NCBI RefSeq assembly: GCF_030532915.1
Contig: NZ_JAUNKD010000006.1
Location: 37,181-101,180 of the forward strand
Length of the DNA: 64,000 nt
Source: Capnocytophaga sp.
Lineage (GTDB): Bacteria > Bacteroidota > Bacteroidia > Flavobacteriales > Flavobacteriaceae
Reading direction: 5' to 3'
Part shown: in pieces, positions 16,522 through 25,922 of the stretch
How the letters are laid out: each line of letters starts with the position of its first letter
Numbering within the stretch: the first letter of the stretch is position 1
Position numbers and translations under genes: made by a program
The notes under the pieces: generated by a model
Told to the model about the DNA's origin: nothing
Database searches by the model: none
Seen by the model: only the letters and a program-made list of their open reading frames with translations

Positions 16522-18084
16522 TCAATAAGGTACATCATCAGCCCCCGTATTAGGTGCTTGAAATGGTGAAGCCCCGAAAGCATCATTGGGTGACGGTAAT
16601 TTAGGCGCTACATAATCGTCATTCATTCGTGAGCCGAATTCTTGCGGCTCTGAAAACGCTGCGCCAAAGCCATCAAATTCATCTAAATTATCAAACTTTC
16701 CGTATTGCCCCAAAAACTTCAAACGAATGTTATCAAGCCCTCCGTTTCGGTGTTTGGCAACGATAAATTCCCCTTGATTGGCAGTTGATGAGCCGGCTTC
16801 ATCATCCCACTCCATAATTTTGTAATATTCAGGACGATATATAAACGACACAATATCAGCATCTTGCTCAATAGCACCGGATTCCCTCAAATCAGATAGT
16901 TGCGGGCGTTTATGTCCGGGGCGCGATTCCACATTACGCGAAAGCTGTGAAAGGGCAATCACCGGAACGTCCAATTCCTTTGCCAAAGCCTTTAAATTTC
17001 GTGAAATGGTCGAGATTTCCTGCTCCCGATTTCCGGCACCTTTAGCTCCACCTGCCGTCATAAGTTGCAGATAATCAATGATTATTAATTTTATTCCGTA
17101 TTGAGATGAAAGTCTGCGCGCTTTCGCTCTTAAATCAAAAATGGAAATAGAAGGTGTATCGTCAATGTACAGAGGCGCTTTTTCAAGGTCTTTCACCTTG
17201 GTGCTAAGCACGTGCCATTCGTGCGGTTCTAATTTTCCGGTACGCAATTTTTCAGATGAAAGCCCCGTTTCGGACGAGATTAAACGCGTAATCAGCTGAA
17301 CGGAAGACATTTCCAGCGAAAAAAACGCTACCGGAATATTTTGTCCCACTGTAATATTTCGCGCCATTGAAAGGGTCAGCGCCGTTTTTCCCATACCGGG
17401 ACGCGCCGCCACGATGATTAAATCACTGGCTTGCCAGCCCGAAGTAAGCTGGTCTAACTTGGTGAAACCCGAAGGAATGCCGCTAAACCCGTCGGTTTTG
17501 TTTGAAAGGTCTTGAATTTTCTTTAATGCCTTGATAACCAAATCACCGGCTGACTCACTGGAACGTTTCAAATTACCTTGTGCCACCTCGTAGAGTTTCG
17601 ATTCGGCTGAATCCAAAAGGTCAAAAACATCTTTGGTTTCATCATATGCCTCTTCAATGACTTCCGATGAAATCTGAATCAGTCGGCGTTGAATAAACTT
17701 CTGCATAATGATACGCGCGTGAAACTCAATATGCGCCGATGACGACACCCGTTGCGTGAGTTGAATCAGGTAAAACTCGCCCCCCACCGCATCAAGCGTT
17801 CCGTTGCGGCGAAGTTGTTCCATTACTGTTAATAAATCAATGGGTTGCGATTGTTGAAAAAGTTCGGCGATTGCCTGATAGATAAGTTGATGCTGTTTTT
17901 TGTAAAATACCTCAGGGCTCAACACATCAATCACATCATCAACACCTTTCTTATCAATCATCATTGCCCCTAACACAACTTGTTCTATATTAACATCTTG
18001 CGGAGGTATTTTACCTCGCTCCAAGTTAACCATTGCAGGAGTGGCATTACTTTGCAACACTGGATAAATTTGCGTATCTTTCAT
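16522..18084 (-). CDS. dnaB: Replicative DNA helicase DnaB
   Basis: Hexameric 5'-3' helicase that unwinds DNA at the replication fork. The 520 residues include the N-terminal DnaB domain (about 32-135; NIEQVVLGAMMIDKKGVDDV), a linker and the RecA-like C-terminal motor with Walker A ARPGMGKT at 227-234. The segment PVAFFSLEMSSVQLITRLISSETGLSSEKLRTG, the Walker B region LIIIDYLQLM and SQLSRNVESRPGHKRPQLSDLRESGAIEQDAD are characteristic. The C-terminal tail beyond about 465 (Phe/Gly/Pro/Asp-rich) is longer than in E. coli. No intein is present. Confidence 0.97.
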   Translation of the reverse strand: MKDTQIYPVLQSNATPAMVNLERGKIPPQDVNIEQVVLGAMMIDKKGVDDVIDVLSPEVFYKKQHQLIYQAIAELFQQSQPIDLLTVMEQLRRNGTLDAVGGEFYLIQLTQRVSSSAHIEFHARIIMQKFIQRRLIQISSEVIEEAYDETKDVFDLLDSAESKLYEVAQGNLKRSSESAGDLVIKALKKIQDLSNKTDGFSGIPSGFTKLDQLTSGWQASDLIIVAARPGMGKTALTLSMARNITVGQNIPVAFFSLEMSSVQLITRLISSETGLSSEKLRTGKLEPHEWHVLSTKVKDLEKAPLYIDDTPSISIFDLRAKARRLSSQYGIKLIIIDYLQLMTAGGAKGAGNREQEISTISRNLKALAKELDVPVIALSQLSRNVESRPGHKRPQLSDLRESGAIEQDADIVSFIYRPEYYKIMEWDDEAGSSTANQGEFIVAKHRNGGLDNIRLKFLGQYGKFDNLDEFDGFGAAFSEPQEFGSRMNDDYVAPKLPSPNDAFGASPFQAPNTGADDVPY

Positions 18085-18253
18085 AGTGCGAAATTAGAAA
18101 AAAAAAATAAAACTCACAGATTGATTATAAACACAAGCTGTTAATAAGCTGTTGAACAATTGTTAATAACCCCGTCACACCTTGTTAAAACCTTGAAATG
18201 CTGCATTTGAAAATACAATACGGAATGAGTTTAAACCGAAATTGTATGTCGAT

Positions 18254-18290
18254 AAAAAAGAGGACGAAGTTTTTCCGCCCTCTTTTTTTG
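18254..18290 (-). terminator. Terminator of accA
   Basis: Stem AGAGGACG (18259-18266) and CGCCCTCT (18276-18283), seven of eight pairs, within A- and T-runs, 27 nt after the accA stop. Confidence 0.75.
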
Positions 18291-18316
18291 AAAACCAATT
18301 TAAAAACACAATCTAT

Positions 18317-19270
18317 TTATTCTTTGAAAACTCCCATATTTAGGTACTTATCCATTCGCTTTTGAATAAGTTTTTCGGCAGGAAGTTTTTTGAGTTCATT
18401 ATAGGTATCTAAAATCACTTTACGAACGGTTAAGAAAGTAGTTTCTCGGTCGCGATGTGCCCCACCGAGCGGTTCTTTGATGATTTCATCAACAAGTTTT
18501 AACTTTTTCATATCGGGGGCGGTGAGTTTTAGTGCTTCGGCGGCTTCTTTTTTATATTCCCAGCTTCGCCAAAGGATAGAGGAACACGACTCGGGCGAAA
18601 TCACGGAATACCACGTATTTTCAAGCATATAAACACGGTCACCAATACCGATTCCCAAAGCTCCTCCGGAAGCTCCTTCGCCAATAATAAACACAATAAC
18701 AGGCACTTTCAGTCGCGACATTTCAAGTATGTTTCGGGCGATTGCCTCGCCTTGCCCGCGTTCTTCGGCTTCAATGCCGGGGAATGCACCGGGTGTATCT
18801 ACCAAACAAACAATCGGGATTCCGAATTTTTCAGCGGATTTCATCAATCGCAACGCCTTGCGATATCCTTCGGGGTTTGCCATACCGAAGTTGCGATACT
18901 GGCGCATTTTGGTATTCACACCTTTTTGTTGCCCGATGAACAGAAAACTCTGATTTTCAATCTTTCCAAAGCCTCCAATCATCGCTTTGTCGTCTTTTAC
19001 AGTGCGGTCACCGTGCAGTTCCAAAAACGTGTCGCCACAAAGGGCATTGATGTAATCGAGTGTATAGGGGCGGTCTAAGTGCCGTGATATTTGCACGCGC
19101 TGCCAAGGCGTTAAATTGCTGTAAATCTCTTTTTTAGTTTGGTTGAGCTTTTTTTCAATTTTTTTGCAGGCATCGGTCATATCCACATCACTCTCATCGC
19201 CAATCAAGGCACATTTCTGCATCTGCTCTTCAAGCTCTTTGATAGGTAATTCAAAATCCAAGTATTCCAT
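18317..19270 (-). CDS. accA: Acetyl-CoA carboxylase carboxyltransferase subunit alpha
   Basis: Carboxyltransferase alpha subunit that, with AccD, moves the carboxyl group from biotin to acetyl-CoA to form malonyl-CoA for fatty-acid synthesis. Length 317 is standard. Family phrases: [15 protein letters not shown] at the start, [63 protein letters not shown] and the oxyanion-hole region [19 protein letters not shown]. It is transcribed alone, with a -7-like element upstream and a terminator downstream. Confidence 0.97.
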   Translation of the reverse strand: MEYLDFELPIKELEEQMQKCALIGDESDVDMTDACKKIEKKLNQTKKEIYSNLTPWQRVQISRHLDRPYTLDYINALCGDTFLELHGDRTVKDDKAMIGGFGKIENQSFLFIGQQKGVNTKMRQYRNFGMANPEGYRKALRLMKSAEKFGIPIVCLVDTPGAFPGIEAEERGQGEAIARNILEMSRLKVPVIVFIIGEGASGGALGIGIGDRVYMLENTWYSVISPESCSSILWRSWEYKKEAAEALKLTAPDMKKLKLVDEIIKEPLGGAHRDRETTFLTVRKVILDTYNELKKLPAEKLIQKRMDKYLNMGVFKE

Positions 19271-19302
19271 ACGGTCGATTTCTTTTTTGACTTATATTTG
19301 AG

Positions 19303-19310
19303 CAAAGGTA
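19303..19310 (-). promoter_or_regulatory. -7 element upstream of accA
   Basis: Minus-strand TACCTTTG, 33 nt before the accA ATG, matches TAnnTTTG. The -33 box is weak (ATTG at 19333-19336, spacing 22). Confidence 0.45.
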
Positions 19311-19459
19311 CGAATTTTTTACAAATACGCATCAATTTACAATGAAATATTTTTTGAAAGCACACTAAAAGGAGGTTTTTCATCCATTCGAAAAACTATT
19401 AATTTTCAGAACATTAATCGCTAATCTAAAAAACTATGGGTATTCAATTAAATCACAAA

Positions 19460-19491
19460 AAAATGAGCGATGCAATCGCCCATTTTTGTGT
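19460..19491 (-). terminator. Terminator of recA
   Basis: AATGAGCGAT (19462-19471) and ATCGCCCATT (19475-19484) form a hairpin with one wobble pair in a T-rich context immediately after the recA stop. Confidence 0.75.
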
Positions 19492-19492
19492 T

Positions 19493-20632
19493 TTATTCAT
19501 CTGAATCATCATATTCATGATCGTCATACGATTCATCATCAGCCTCTTGTTCGGCAACTTTTGAAACCGTTTTCTTTCCTTTTTTAGCCGGTTTTATCAC
19601 ACCGTCGTTATTTTTCAAAAACTCCCTTACTTTGTTTTCAAGCTCTTCGGCTAATTCCGGATTGTCTTTCAGCAAGGCTTTCACGGTGTCGCGCCCTTGC
19701 CCGAGCTTAGTGTCTTGGTAACTGAACCACGAACCACTTTTGGTAATGATATTGGCATCAACACCTATATCAATAATTTCACCGATTTTAGAGATTCCTT
19801 CGCCAAACATAATGTCAAATTCAGCCGATTTAAACGGAGGCGCTACTTTATTTTTAACCACTTTTACTTTGGTTCGGTTTCCGATGATTTCGCCAGCTGA
19901 ATCTTTGATTGTTCCGCCGCCTGCCTTGCGGATATCCAAACGCACGGAAGCGTAAAATTTCAAAGCGTTCCCACCGGTGGTGGTTTCCGGATTTCCAAAA
20001 GTTATTCCGATTTTATCACGCAATTGATTGATAAATATAACAATACAATTTGCTTTATTGACGCTTCCGGTTATTTTTCGCAATGCTTGCGACATCAATC
20101 GGGCGTGTACTCCCATTTTTGAGTCACCCATATCGCCTTCAATTTCACTTTTGGGCGTAAGTGCCGCTACCGAGTCGATAACAATCAAATCCACTGCATT
20201 TGAACGGATTAGCGCATCGGCAATTTCAAGGGCTTGCTCCCCGTGGTCGGGCTGTGAAACGTAGAGCGTGTTGATGTCTACTCCCAGTTTTTGAGCGTAA
20301 ATACGGTCAAAAGCGTGTTCGGCATCAATGAACGCAGCTGTTCCGCCTGCTTTTTGAACTTCGGCGATGGCGTGCAGGGTGAGGGTGGTTTTCCCTGATG
20401 ATTCGGGCCCGAATATTTCAATGATGCGCCCTTTTGGATATCCTCCAACGCCCAAAGCTACGTCCAGCCCTACGGAACCTGTTGAAAATGTTTCGGTTTC
20501 TTCAACGGTGGCATTTCCTAATTGCATCACGGTTCCTTTTCCGTATGCTTTATCTAATTTTTCAAGTGTTAGTTTCAGAGCATTTGCTTTTGCTTCGGCT
20601 GCACTTGTTTCTTTACTATCTTTCTTCGCCAT
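19493..20632 (-). CDS. recA: Recombinase RecA
   Basis: Forms filaments on single-stranded DNA, drives strand exchange and activates LexA-type self-cleavage. The 379 residues include Walker [10 protein letters not shown] at 75-83, Walker [11 protein letters not shown], loop L1/L2 segments ([43 protein letters not shown]) and the C-terminal acidic tail ([19 protein letters not shown]), which is somewhat longer than in E. coli. It is a single gene with its own terminator. Confidence 0.98.
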   Translation of the reverse strand: MAKKDSKETSAAEAKANALKLTLEKLDKAYGKGTVMQLGNATVEETETFSTGSVGLDVALGVGGYPKGRIIEIFGPESSGKTTLTLHAIAEVQKAGGTAAFIDAEHAFDRIYAQKLGVDINTLYVSQPDHGEQALEIADALIRSNAVDLIVIDSVAALTPKSEIEGDMGDSKMGVHARLMSQALRKITGSVNKANCIVIFINQLRDKIGITFGNPETTTGGNALKFYASVRLDIRKAGGGTIKDSAGEIIGNRTKVKVVKNKVAPPFKSAEFDIMFGEGISKIGEIIDIGVDANIITKSGSWFSYQDTKLGQGRDTVKALLKDNPELAEELENKVREFLKNNDGVIKPAKKGKKTVSKVAEQEADDESYDDHEYDDSDE

Positions 20633-20789
20633 TTTATTAAATCTTAACTATAAATTATAAGGTGGCTAAATTAGTGTATATTTTTCTGAAAAAAAAACTT
20701 TTTATCCAAAATTATTGATTATACTGAAAATCAAAATATTAATTAATTTCAAAAATAGAAACAGATAACGTCATAACCCTCTAAAAAAA

Positions 20790-21944
20790 TCATTCGATTT
20801 TGGCAAAATAGGCATTGACATAATCAAACGGGATTTTTTCCTGTTCCAAACACCAATTATTTTTTCGTAATTTGGTGTAAAGCAGCTGTTCTTGGGATGT
20901 TAAATTGAGTTGAACAGGCATATCGGCGGGCGTTCCGAAATCATTTTCAAAGAATGTATCGAAAGTTTCGCTATCCATAAGAACACTTTTTGTGTGCGGA
21001 AAATACGCCCGAAATTGTGATAAAATATCAAATCCTTGCACATCAATATCACCCCAGTAGCACAAGTCTGAATTGTGAAACCATTTCACATTTTTGAGAT
21101 TCAAAACACCGTATCCGGAACCAAAAATGGCAATCGTGCCGTTCATTTCAGGAAGTGTTAAGGTGGTGTAAAGCGTTGTTTTATTCTCAACTATCAGCAC
21201 TTTTTTAACAGGTAGGCACAGTATTTCAAACTGATTAAGCAGCAACGCAAGGTCATCAACACCCGAAAAATGCGTATGTGCAATTGATTTATCAAGAATT
21301 TTAAACCGAATTTGCGGCTCATTACATTTGAGATGAAACCTTTTTTCAAAATCTTTACTTGCTTTGTTTATGTACCTTTCAATCAGAATATCAAGCAATT
21401 CCTGAATTATCGTTTTATGTTCTTCAACAAACTTGGTATGGACTTTTATTGGCAATTCCCTAATGTAACGATTGGGCTGAGGATTTTCTTTAAAGTAGTG
21501 ACAGACTTTCAAAATATCGTTCCACTTCGTTTCAAACTTAATAATTTTTTTAGGATTTTTAAGCATCCATTGTTGCAATTCAGGAAATTCATTGGCAATT
21601 TTTGTAACATTTTCTTTAAATGCTGCCACTTCTTTTTCTTTGCCCAAAAATTTCAGGAAATCTTTTTCGCTATCAAAATAAATTGCCGTAGGAAAATCTT
21701 GCCTGCCCAAATATTTATCTTTTCGTTCTTGAAAATCAACCGTATAACCAAATCCTTTTTTCTCTTTGGATTGGCTGACGATTTGTTGAATTTCTTTTTC
21801 AAAGACCGGCAATGACCACTTCGTGGCGGTTTTATTACTGCGAATAACAATCCGCTCGAAAGGGATTTCCATTATAAATAGCTGCAAAAAGCCGTTGTAA
21901 TATTTCCGTTCCGATTTTTCTCTAATCTCCTTAGGTGTAATCAT
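20790..21944 (-). CDS. jetD: Wadjet nuclease subunit JetD (DUF3322/DUF2220)
   Basis: Nuclease subunit of the Wadjet anti-plasmid system, related to topoisomerase VI A; in characterised systems it cuts circular DNA after loop extrusion by JetABC. The 384-residue protein has an N-terminal DUF3322-like region (about 1-190, with a conserved LPIKVHTKFVEEHK segment) and a C-terminal Toprim-like domain. The acidic residues Glu253 (VLIVENKTTL) and Asp299/Asp301 (YWGDIDVQGF) are all present, so it should be active. Its start overlaps the end of jetC by 4 nt (ATGA). It is the last gene of the jetABCD operon. Confidence 0.92.
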   Translation of the reverse strand: MITPKEIREKSERKYYNGFLQLFIMEIPFERIVIRSNKTATKWSLPVFEKEIQQIVSQSKEKKGFGYTVDFQERKDKYLGRQDFPTAIYFDSEKDFLKFLGKEKEVAAFKENVTKIANEFPELQQWMLKNPKKIIKFETKWNDILKVCHYFKENPQPNRYIRELPIKVHTKFVEEHKTIIQELLDILIERYINKASKDFEKRFHLKCNEPQIRFKILDKSIAHTHFSGVDDLALLLNQFEILCLPVKKVLIVENKTTLYTTLTLPEMNGTIAIFGSGYGVLNLKNVKWFHNSDLCYWGDIDVQGFDILSQFRAYFPHTKSVLMDSETFDTFFENDFGTPADMPVQLNLTSQEQLLYTKLRKNNWCLEQEKIPFDYVNAYFAKIE

Positions 21945-24900
21945 TTACCGACATATTTGCTTTTTTCTTCTTTGAATTGTTCAATAGGCATATCATACAA
22001 CCAAGAATATTTTTCGTCTTTGCGCTCTACGTAATGCACAAACGAAATATCGTTTTCAACAATGTGGATATTGTCACTGGGCGTAACAACAAGTAACTGT
22101 AAATGAAGTTGTTTACAAAGATTAATCAGGTAACGGGCTTTGTCTTCGTCTTGTGATTTAAACGCCTCGTCTATGGCGATAAATCGGAATGAATTGGCTT
22201 GCAAGCCTTCTTTTGTAAGCCCAAACTGGTAAGCAATTGCCGAACCCAAAATCGTGTAAGTGAGTTGTGCCTTTTCACCTCCTGAAAGTTGCCCCATTGC
22301 CTGATGCGTTTTTTCTTTTTGATGCGTTTCCTTATTGAATTCTTCGGCTTGATAACTATACCACGAACGCACGTCCATCACTTTTTTACGCCACTCTTCC
22401 GTATCCAATTTTTGAATAAACGGCAAAATGTGGTACGTGAAGTGATACTCCCGCCCTTCAAGGGTTTTATCCATCTGATGCTCATTGGGCACGGCTTTTT
22501 CAAGCAAATTACGAAATTCTTTTATCTCATCATCTATTTTATTTTGAACAATGAGTTGAAGGTATGTTCCTTTTTGCCCTTCCTTAAAGTTAATTCCTTT
22601 GAGCGAATCATTCAAATGCCTGATATTTTCTTTGATGGAATCAGCCCAATTTTCAAAAAACATTCTGAAATCACCCACTTTATGCGTGATGGTTTCTTGC
22701 AGATAGGTATTAAATCGTGTTTCAAACCTTGGAAGGTCGTCTTTTTGAAGGGTTTGCAATTTTTCTTGGTACTCACTAATCAGTTCCAAATTTGTGGAAT
22801 TGGGTAACGAATGCACATCGGAACGCCAATCTTTAAACTGATTTAAAATAGTTTCTGAGGGTTGTTTAAAGTCGTTAATTTTAATTTTTACTTCATCTTC
22901 ATTTTTGCGCTTTTCATATTCAAGCTCTGTAATGGTTTTTTGGTTCACGTCTTGAAAACTTTTGCGTTTCGCTTCAAAATCAGTGTATGAAATTTCGTGT
23001 AAATCAACATTTTGCGCTTCAAAATCAGTTACATCAACAACGCCTAACATCCGGCAAATTTGCTGATTTTGGTCTATGGAAACCTTAATATTTTTTTGAT
23101 TTTCCTCAATTTGAAAAATTTCTCGATTTTTATTTTCAAGTTCAACTTCCGAAAGTTGTTTTAAATCCGTTCGAACTTTGAGCAACTGCTCTTGCAACTG
23201 TTTCAAGCGATTATTGGTTGTTTCAAGCGCTTTTTTTGCTTCGGTTTTTTCGTGAATTTCAGAGGCATACGTTTGCCAATCAATTTCTTCGTGTTTATCA
23301 AACATTGAAAATAAGTTATGGCATTCATCTTTAAACGCCTCTAAATCTTTCAATTGACTATTTTTATGGGCAATTGCTTTTTGGTTTTGGGTTTGCTCAT
23401 TTTGCAAATGGATTAATTCCTTTTTTAAAACGGCTAATTTTTCGGTGTTGTCCCAACCCAAAACATAATTTTCTTTTCGGTTGATGTGCGGGCGGTCATC
23501 TTTTTCGTGTCGTCCTTTTTTGAATTTTATCAATCCGTTTTGCGTAATTGCCATTTCAGGATAGCGGTTAAACTCCTGTAAATCATCTACACACACAAAA
23601 TCAAATTGGTTTTCTAAATAATTTTCAATCCAATCGTAATAAGTTGTTTGGGCTTTAATTTCAATTTTGCGGACTAACGACTTCTCACCTACATCACTGG
23701 TTCTTAGATTTTTAAGATAATTCTGCGCTTCGTGTTTATCATACCGAATCCTTCCCTTCAAGTTATTTGAATTAACATACTGATTTACTGCAAAATAATA
23801 CTTTTCAGGAACCACCAACCGCAACGCCAAATTGTGCAGCACTTTTTCAATGGAAGCTTCCCACGCCAACTCGGTTTCCTTCACTTTGATAAGTTCACCA
23901 ATAAACGGAATTTCATCACGGGTTGCCCCTACGTGTGCAATAATTTCATCGCGTATTTGGGCTTCACGTCCGGTGATATTATTTTTATTTTTACGAAGCG
24001 TCTGAATGGTATCTACTAAACTATCAGATAATTGCGCAAGCTCATCACCTTTATTTTTCAGGCTTCGAAGCCCTTCGGTTTCAGCGTCCATTTTTTGTTG
24101 CGTGCTTTGTTTTAATGTTTGGGCTTTTTCCTGATTGGCATAAAATTTTTTCCGGTCGGGATTGATATCCAAACCGATAAGTTGTGCAATTTTGTTGTAA
24201 CGATCCAGTTTTTGGCTTTTATCGTTTTTTAAAATTTGAAGATTTTTAATTTCCTTTTCCAATTCTCTGACCTTACCGCCAACCTCATCTTTTTCAATGG
24301 CGATGAATATGGTTCGTTCCTCCTGTTTTAAAACGTCTTCTTTATGCCGAAGTGCTTGCAACTCATCTCTAAGTCGTTGTAATTCATTACTTGATTTCAC
24401 TAACTCTGCTTCTGCCAATGCCACGCCTTTTTGTGCAAACCAATAAACGGCTGTTTCCCTTGATTTTTCCAAACGCTGCAAATCGGCATTAATTTGGGCA
24501 AGTTTGGTGGCAATTGCATCAATGGGAATGAGTTGTTTAATTTGCTCTTTGGCTTTCTCGATGTTGGTTTTGGCATCGATGAGCGTGTTAAAGCTCTCTT
24601 TAAGTTCAATAAAGGCTTCTTCTGAATTTTTTCCGTTTTCGGTGTATTCTTCCAGCATATTAATACGGATAAAATCATCCAAATCTTCCAGCATTTTCAC
24701 ACCAACTACCTGATTGAAAAGACTTAACGCTTTCACTGAACGCATCCCGAAAAGGTTTGCCATTCGTTGTGCGTATGCCTTGGGACCATCCAAAAATTCA
24801 ACTTTCTTTTTGTTTGAATTGGAATTGTATTTTTTGTCGAGCATTTTTTTCCAATTTCCTTTGGAATCGAACTTATTAAAATCATTGCTGATTTCCAACG

Positions 24901-25360
24901 GAATATGAGCAATACCAAATTGCCTGCGGAGTTCGTTACTGCCCGTAAACCAGCGCACCTGAAAGAGCGTTACTTGCTTTTGATTGGCGTTTGCAAACGA
25001 AGCCAAAATAACGGAATAGGTGTTTGTTGAGCGCAGTTTTTGCGTTGAAGTTGAAGTTTTTCCTTCTTCCTGAATATTTCCGTAATGCCCTAACACATAG
25101 GTTTCTTCGGTACGGTCGCCTTTTTTTTCAACACCCGACGATTGGTTGTAAAAACGGTCGCGCTTTGCCGGAACCATCAGCGTGAGCAGTGCGTCAATAA
25201 ACGTACTTTTGCCCGAGGCATTCGCACCGGTTAAAAGCGAATTATTGCCCTGTGGTTGTATTCTGAACACTTTTTCATCAAAAGTTCCCCAGTTAAAAAC
25301 CTCCATATATTGCAGCCTAAAACCGGCTGTGTCGGAACTTGTACTAAACAGACTGAGCAT
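21941..25360 (-). CDS. jetC: Wadjet SMC-like ATPase JetC (MukB-like)
   Basis: DNA-loop-extruding SMC motor of the Wadjet complex. The 1,139 residues show Walker A GANASGKST at 45-53, long coiled coils (about 260-480 and 640-900) around a hinge-like region (about 480-640), the ABC signature LSGGEK at 1025-1030, and Walker B FRFIAIDEA with Asp1064/Glu1065. All ATPase motifs are intact. The gene overlaps jetB by 17 nt and jetD by 4 nt. This is the largest gene in the window and lies in an AT-rich operon between recA and brnQ. Confidence 0.93.
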   Translation of the reverse strand: MLSLFSTSSDTAGFRLQYMEVFNWGTFDEKVFRIQPQGNNSLLTGANASGKSTFIDALLTLMVPAKRDRFYNQSSGVEKKGDRTEETYVLGHYGNIQEEGKTSTSTQKLRSTNTYSVILASFANANQKQVTLFQVRWFTGSNELRRQFGIAHIPLEISNDFNKFDSKGNWKKMLDKKYNSNSNKKKVEFLDGPKAYAQRMANLFGMRSVKALSLFNQVVGVKMLEDLDDFIRINMLEEYTENGKNSEEAFIELKESFNTLIDAKTNIEKAKEQIKQLIPIDAIATKLAQINADLQRLEKSRETAVYWFAQKGVALAEAELVKSSNELQRLRDELQALRHKEDVLKQEERTIFIAIEKDEVGGKVRELEKEIKNLQILKNDKSQKLDRYNKIAQLIGLDINPDRKKFYANQEKAQTLKQSTQQKMDAETEGLRSLKNKGDELAQLSDSLVDTIQTLRKNKNNITGREAQIRDEIIAHVGATRDEIPFIGELIKVKETELAWEASIEKVLHNLALRLVVPEKYYFAVNQYVNSNNLKGRIRYDKHEAQNYLKNLRTSDVGEKSLVRKIEIKAQTTYYDWIENYLENQFDFVCVDDLQEFNRYPEMAITQNGLIKFKKGRHEKDDRPHINRKENYVLGWDNTEKLAVLKKELIHLQNEQTQNQKAIAHKNSQLKDLEAFKDECHNLFSMFDKHEEIDWQTYASEIHEKTEAKKALETTNNRLKQLQEQLLKVRTDLKQLSEVELENKNREIFQIEENQKNIKVSIDQNQQICRMLGVVDVTDFEAQNVDLHEISYTDFEAKRKSFQDVNQKTITELEYEKRKNEDEVKIKINDFKQPSETILNQFKDWRSDVHSLPNSTNLELISEYQEKLQTLQKDDLPRFETRFNTYLQETITHKVGDFRMFFENWADSIKENIRHLNDSLKGINFKEGQKGTYLQLIVQNKIDDEIKEFRNLLEKAVPNEHQMDKTLEGREYHFTYHILPFIQKLDTEEWRKKVMDVRSWYSYQAEEFNKETHQKEKTHQAMGQLSGGEKAQLTYTILGSAIAYQFGLTKEGLQANSFRFIAIDEAFKSQDEDKARYLINLCKQLHLQLLVVTPSDNIHIVENDISFVHYVERKDEKYSWLYDMPIEQFKEEKSKYVGK

Positions 25361-25922
25361 ACGCTTGCAATTTTGTTTTAAAATCCTGTAATATATCCAG
25401 TGTTATCTTCTCTTTGATAATGCGATGAATGCGGTATTTTGTCTCGCCGTCTTTTTTGCCGACTTCTTTTAAAAAGCCCAGTTCCACCGCATTACGAATG
25501 TATTTATCCAAATCTTTCTGAAATTTCAGTTTGTTGTACCCTTCTTGCAAGAAGAGCATTAACTCGTCTTTAATTTCAACATCGGTTATAAATTTTTCGG
25601 TGGTAAGTTGAGTTGGATTGCTGTCAAAATCTTCCAAACTTTGGCGCAAAACCACCAAAACAATTGAAGTTTCAAACCCGATTTGCCGCCTTTGCACCAA
25701 ACCGAGCGTATTGCCCTCACTGTCTTCAAGTTGTTTTACAAAAGCAAAACCTTCTTCTTTTTTAACGATGAGTTCCAGCCCTATTTGATTAATATATTTC
25801 TGAATTTCAGACTGATAATTAATTACATCGTCCCAAAGGTTTGAATTGCGTTCAATGGGCGACCTGAGCAACCGCACAATCGCCTTGCTGTATGGTTTGA
25901 TATGTTCTTCTAAATGATTCAT
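25344..25922 (-). CDS. jetB: Wadjet MukE-like subunit JetB (DUF4194)
   Basis: Winged-helix kite subunit that bridges the kleisin JetA and the SMC JetC. The 192 residues are rich in charged helices with the family pattern (NHLEEHIKPYSKAIVRLLRSPIERNSNLWDDVINYQ... to LGFLKEVGKKDGETKYRIHRIIKEKI). The start overlaps the jetA stop by 4 nt (ATGA) and the end overlaps jetC by 17 nt. The call rests on these features together with its conserved position between jetA and jetC. Confidence 0.9.
   Translation of the reverse strand: MNHLEEHIKPYSKAIVRLLRSPIERNSNLWDDVINYQSEIQKYINQIGLELIVKKEEGFAFVKQLEDSEGNTLGLVQRRQIGFETSIVLVVLRQSLEDFDSNPTQLTTEKFITDVEIKDELMLFLQEGYNKLKFQKDLDKYIRNAVELGFLKEVGKKDGETKYRIHRIIKEKITLDILQDFKTKLQAYAQSV

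Noticed and set aside
21312..22807. Phenylalanine-rich plus-strand frames opposite jetC and jetD
   Set aside because: Low-complexity translations of antisense Lys/Glu codons in genes with clear motifs; not credible proteins.
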